Made by a program: the position numbers and the translations under genes
Shown here: in pieces, positions 34,179-37,469 of the stretch
How the letters are laid out: each line of letters opens with the position of its first letter
How positions within the stretch are numbered: position 1 is the stretch's first letter
NCBI GenBank assembly: GCA_947311515.1
Contig: CAMZLB010000026.1
Coordinates: forward strand, 1 to 37,469
Source of the DNA: Candidatus Moraniibacteriota bacterium
Lineage (GTDB): Bacteria; Patescibacteriota; Minisyncoccia; Moranbacterales; GCA-2747515
Length of the DNA: 37,469 bases
Direction: 5' to 3'
Notes under the pieces: generated by a model
Database searches by the model: none
What the model was told of the DNA's origin: nothing
The model's input: the letters and a program-made list of their open reading frames with translations, nothing else

Positions 34179-36752
34179 ATGCAAGGTTTATCAAAAAAAG
34201 AGGTTTTATTAAGACAACAAAGGTTTGGCTTTAATGAAATAAAGAAAAATAAAGAAAATTATTTTATCAAATTTTTAAAAAAGTTTTGGGCACCAATACC
34301 TTGGATGATAGAAATAGCCTTGATATTTTCAGCGATATTACATGATTGGATAAATTTTGTAATCATATTAATACTATTATTCGTAAATATAATAGTAGAT
34401 TATATACAAGATACTAAAGCAACTCACGCCTTATCAAAATTAGAAGAAACTCTCGCATCACAAGCCATCGTATTACGTGAAAATAAATTTATTCAAATAT
34501 TAGCGAGAGAATTAGTTCCTGGTGACATTATAAAATTAAAAATCGGAGACATTATTCCTGCAGATGTTGAACTATTGTCTGAAGGATATCTTTTAATAGA
34601 CCAATCTACGTTAACAGGAGAATCTTTACCGACAAGTAAAAAAAATGGAGATGTTGTTTATTCTGGTAGCAGTATAAAACAAGGTGATATGTTAGCTAAG
34701 GTAACCGCAACAGGATTCAATACCTTTATGGGTAAAAGTGCTCAATTGATCACAGAAGCGGAAGATGATAATGAGACTCACTTTCAAAAAGCAGTTTTAC
34801 ATATTGGAAATTTTTTGATACTTATTTCACTCATATTAGCTGTACTAATTTTAATTGCAGCATTTATCAGACATGATTCTATTATAGAAACTATCAGATT
34901 TATAATAGTATTGCTCATTGCTTCAATTCCAGTAGCATTGCCCGCTGTATTATCTGTAACTATGGCAATAGGTGCTCTAGAAATAGCGAAAAAGAAGGCA
35001 ATTATTAAAAATTTAACCGCTATTGAAGAAATGGCTGGCACTGATGTGCTTTGTTCAGATAAGACAGGGACATTGACCCAAAATAAACTGACTATAAAAA
35101 ATCCTATAACCTATTCCAAATATACTGAAGATGATTTATTTACCTGTGCAATCTTAGCTAGTACACAAGAAAATAATGACCCTATAGAGGCGCCTATATA
35201 TAAATATGCAAAAATTAATTTTTTAGCAAAAGATGTCAAAAAATATAAACTTTTATCATTTATTCCTTTTGATTCTTTATTAAAAAAAACAGAAGCTAAA
35301 TATAGTTTAAACAGTAAATTTATAAAAGTATATAAAGGCGCTCCTCAAGTTATAGCACAATTATCAAATAATTCTGAAATAAAGAACAAATTATTAAGTG
35401 ATGTGACAAAATTAGCTAATAGAGGCTACCGATCGTTAGCTGTAGCATATAGTATTGAATCCGATACTGAAGTTGATCTCGTAGGATTAATACCATTATT
35501 AGATCCACCTAGGACAGATTCTGTAACTGTAATAAAAAAGATACGTCAACTGGGTATAGATGTTAAAATGTTGACTGGTGATAATCAAGAAATAGCAAAG
35601 GAGATAGCGAATTTATTAAATATAGGCTCTAACATTTTACCAATTTCAGAGATGAGAACTAATGATAAATTTAATGAGCACATAATACTAACTAAAATCA
35701 TAGCGAAAGGATTGTATCACAAACTTAATAAAACAATAACACCTGAAGAACTTGAGATATTTAGCACACAAATAGCACAAGAAGTAAAAAAAACATTAAA
35801 AAATATCGATGTATCTACAAACTACATTAAGCAACATGAATCCGATATAATTGAACTTATAGAACGTGCTGATGGTTTTTCAGAGGTGTTACCTGAAGAT
35901 AAATTCTTTATAATTGATAAATTACAAAAGAATAATCACTTTGTGGCAATGACTGGAGATGGCGTAAATGATGCTCCTGCTTTAAAAAAAGCTGATATAG
36001 GCATTGCAGTATCTGGTGCTACAGACGCAGCTAGAGCTGCATCTGATATGGTTTTATTATCGCCTGGATTATCAGTCATAGAATCAGCAATCAAAATGTC
36101 TCGCGAAACCTTTGAACGTATGAAAGGTTATGCAACATTTAGAATTGCTGAAACAATACGAATTATGCTATTTATGGCTTTATCTATCATTGTGTTTAAT
36201 TTTTATCCGATTACAGCAGTAATGATAATAATATTAGCATTACTCAATGACATTCCTGTGATGATGATTGCTTACGATAATGCACCTGCAAACAACAATC
36301 CTGTTCACTGGGATATGAGAGAGGTATTAACAATTTCTTTTGTACTTGGAATTGCTGGGGTAATTTCATCTTTTTTGATATTTTATTATCTTAAAATTCA
36401 TTCATATTCAACAATATTCATTCAAGCTATTTTATTCCTTAAACTAGATGTCGCTGGACATTCAACATTATATTTAACAAGAACTGGAAAAAAACACTTT
36501 TGGACAAAACCATTTCCTTCATTTAAATTTTTTATACCAGCATTTACAACTCGTGTATTAGGAACATTCATTGCAGTCTATGGTATTTTTATGGAACCAA
36601 TCGGATGGAAAATGGCTGGTATTATTTGGATATATGCACTACTGTGGTGGATATTCAATGATTATCTAAAGGTGTGGACGTATAAACTAATAGAGAAAAC
36701 TTCCAAAACTAAAATGCATTATAAATCAATTAAAACATCTTCTGCTATATAG
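34179..36752 (+). CDS. Type IIIA (plasma-membrane proton) P-type ATPase
   Basis: 'GLSKKEVLLRQQRFGFNEI', 'DQSTLTGESLPTSK', 'CSDKTGTLTQNKLTI', 'MLTGDNQEIAKEIA', 'AMTGDGVNDAPALKKADIGIAVSGATDAARAASDMVLL'. Confidence 0.93.
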   Translation: MQGLSKKEVLLRQQRFGFNEIKKNKENYFIKFLKKFWAPIPWMIEIALIFSAILHDWINFVIILILLFVNIIVDYIQDTKATHALSKLEETLASQAIVLRENKFIQILARELVPGDIIKLKIGDIIPADVELLSEGYLLIDQSTLTGESLPTSKKNGDVVYSGSSIKQGDMLAKVTATGFNTFMGKSAQLITEAEDDNETHFQKAVLHIGNFLILISLILAVLILIAAFIRHDSIIETIRFIIVLLIASIPVALPAVLSVTMAIGALEIAKKKAIIKNLTAIEEMAGTDVLCSDKTGTLTQNKLTIKNPITYSKYTEDDLFTCAILASTQENNDPIEAPIYKYAKINFLAKDVKKYKLLSFIPFDSLLKKTEAKYSLNSKFIKVYKGAPQVIAQLSNNSEIKNKLLSDVTKLANRGYRSLAVAYSIESDTEVDLVGLIPLLDPPRTDSVTVIKKIRQLGIDVKMLTGDNQEIAKEIANLLNIGSNILPISEMRTNDKFNEHIILTKIIAKGLYHKLNKTITPEELEIFSTQIAQEVKKTLKNIDVSTNYIKQHESDIIELIERADGFSEVLPEDKFFIIDKLQKNNHFVAMTGDGVNDAPALKKADIGIAVSGATDAARAASDMVLLSPGLSVIESAIKMSRETFERMKGYATFRIAETIRIMLFMALSIIVFNFYPITAVMIIILALLNDIPVMMIAYDNAPANNNPVHWDMREVLTISFVLGIAGVISSFLIFYYLKIHSYSTIFIQAILFLKLDVAGHSTLYLTRTGKKHFWTKPFPSFKFFIPAFTTRVLGTFIAVYGIFMEPIGWKMAGIIWIYALLWWIFNDYLKVWTYKLIEKTSKTKMHYKSIKTSSAI

Positions 36753-36775
36753 ATATAATTTTTATTTATTATTTA

Positions 36776-37423
36776 TTACATTTCGACTATAGTCATCATT
36801 GCACTAAATAAATAACTGCCATGTTTCTTTGTTGAAAAAAATATTATTAAATACATCTTTCCGAGCGATACAGCATTTTCTTTTAGTTTTGAAAAAGCGA
36901 AAATTGTATAAATAATGAATGCAATGATTCCACCAAAGTACAAAACATCAAGGAATACTAAACTATATAGCCAAATATTTGTTAACCTAGTAGTTTCCAG
37001 CATAGATGAAATATTACTTATGCCAGTAATAAAATTTATAATTATAGAAACAAATAAACCAAAGAGAAATAATGAGAGCCAACCGCCCACCCCTTTTATC
37101 TTAACAGTTTCTTTTTTATCATTATAATTAGCAGGTATTTTTTGCTCTTTTTTAACTTTTGGATTATTCGATTTCCAACCAAGTGTATAAAAAATTAAAA
37201 CAGCGGGCATAAGCAAAAGTAAAATAATTGAAAATCCAGAAGGTGAATATTGATCAAGTGCATAAATTAAATCGCCAAAAATGAACAATAAACCAAATAT
37301 CCATAGTGTAATTAATTGCCCTTTTATGCAACTCGTTTTTATCCGAAGTTTATGTCGGATAAAAACTGTAATTTGTGATAAATGCGAATATATGATAATA
37401 TTTATCATACAATTCACATACAT
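36776..37423 (-). CDS. Membrane protein with DUF2569-like domain, start uncertain
   Basis: 'IKGVGGWLSLFLFGLFVSIIINFITG' resembles the DUF2569 start; several TM segments. The N-terminal ~45 codons of the tracked ORF overlap a terminator-like hairpin. Confidence 0.55.
   Translation of the reverse strand: MYVNCMINIIIYSHLSQITVFIRHKLRIKTSCIKGQLITLWIFGLLFIFGDLIYALDQYSPSGFSIILLLLMPAVLIFYTLGWKSNNPKVKKEQKIPANYNDKKETVKIKGVGGWLSLFLFGLFVSIIINFITGISNISSMLETTRLTNIWLYSLVFLDVLYFGGIIAFIIYTIFAFSKLKENAVSLGKMYLIIFFSTKKHGSYLFSAMMTIVEM
37336..37365. terminator. Terminator-like hairpin
   Basis: TTTTTATCCGA-agtttatg-TCGGATAAAAA, perfect 11-bp stem, lying in the 5' part of the 36776-37423 ORF. Confidence 0.5.
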
Positions 37424-37469
37424 ATATTATATATGAAAGATATATTATTACAAACAGAAAATTTGTTAA

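Noticed and set aside
1-37469. UGA-as-Gly recoding (Gracilibacteria/Absconditabacteria type)
   Set aside because: TGA terminates hsdR, the 11534 gene and the 25291 gene at natural ends, and no in-frame TGA interrupts the conserved CDSs.
1-37469. CRISPR array
   Set aside because: No regularly spaced direct repeats with unique spacers; repeated segments are dispersed pairs or coding duplications.

Overview
The window is a very AT-rich bacterial segment using the standard genetic code: TAA, TAG and TGA all end well-supported ORFs. Gene content (secreted 'INYQGKL' proteins, dockerin-like modules, giant fibre-like surface protein) suggests a Patescibacteria/CPR-type organism, but this is inference. 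Left to right: (1) HsdR of a type I R-M system, whose frame is open through the left window edge, plus a membrane coiled-coil protein; (2) a minus-strand operon of patatin phospholipase, a PlsC-ACP-AMP-ligase fusion, and a 4'-phosphopantetheinyl transferase, which together could form a self-contained fatty-acid salvage or phospholipid-remodelling module; (3) tRNA-Arg(UCG), a Cys-rich membrane-anchored protein of unknown function, a tiny cationic lipoprotein and a Pol-beta-type nucleotidyltransferase; (4) gpmI, an alpha/beta hydrolase, two GT4 glycosyltransferases, a DUF4178-like protein, an S66 LD-carboxypeptidase and truB; (5) a ~12 kb cell-surface cluster with two WxL-like secreted proteins, a DUF916/WxLIP-like membrane-anchored protein, a 1943-aa phage-tail-fibre-like protein with a ~1 kb internal duplication, a lectin-like secreted protein and a dockerin-like protein; (6) a type IIIA (proton) P-type ATPase and a DUF2569-like membrane protein. 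The spacers contain three dispersed repeat families (two copies each). Two of them have terminal inverted repeats and look MITE-like. The spacers also hold several strong hairpins and apparent leaderless promoters. No CRISPR array, intact transposase or rRNA was seen. All family assignments come from motif reading by eye; no database search was run.
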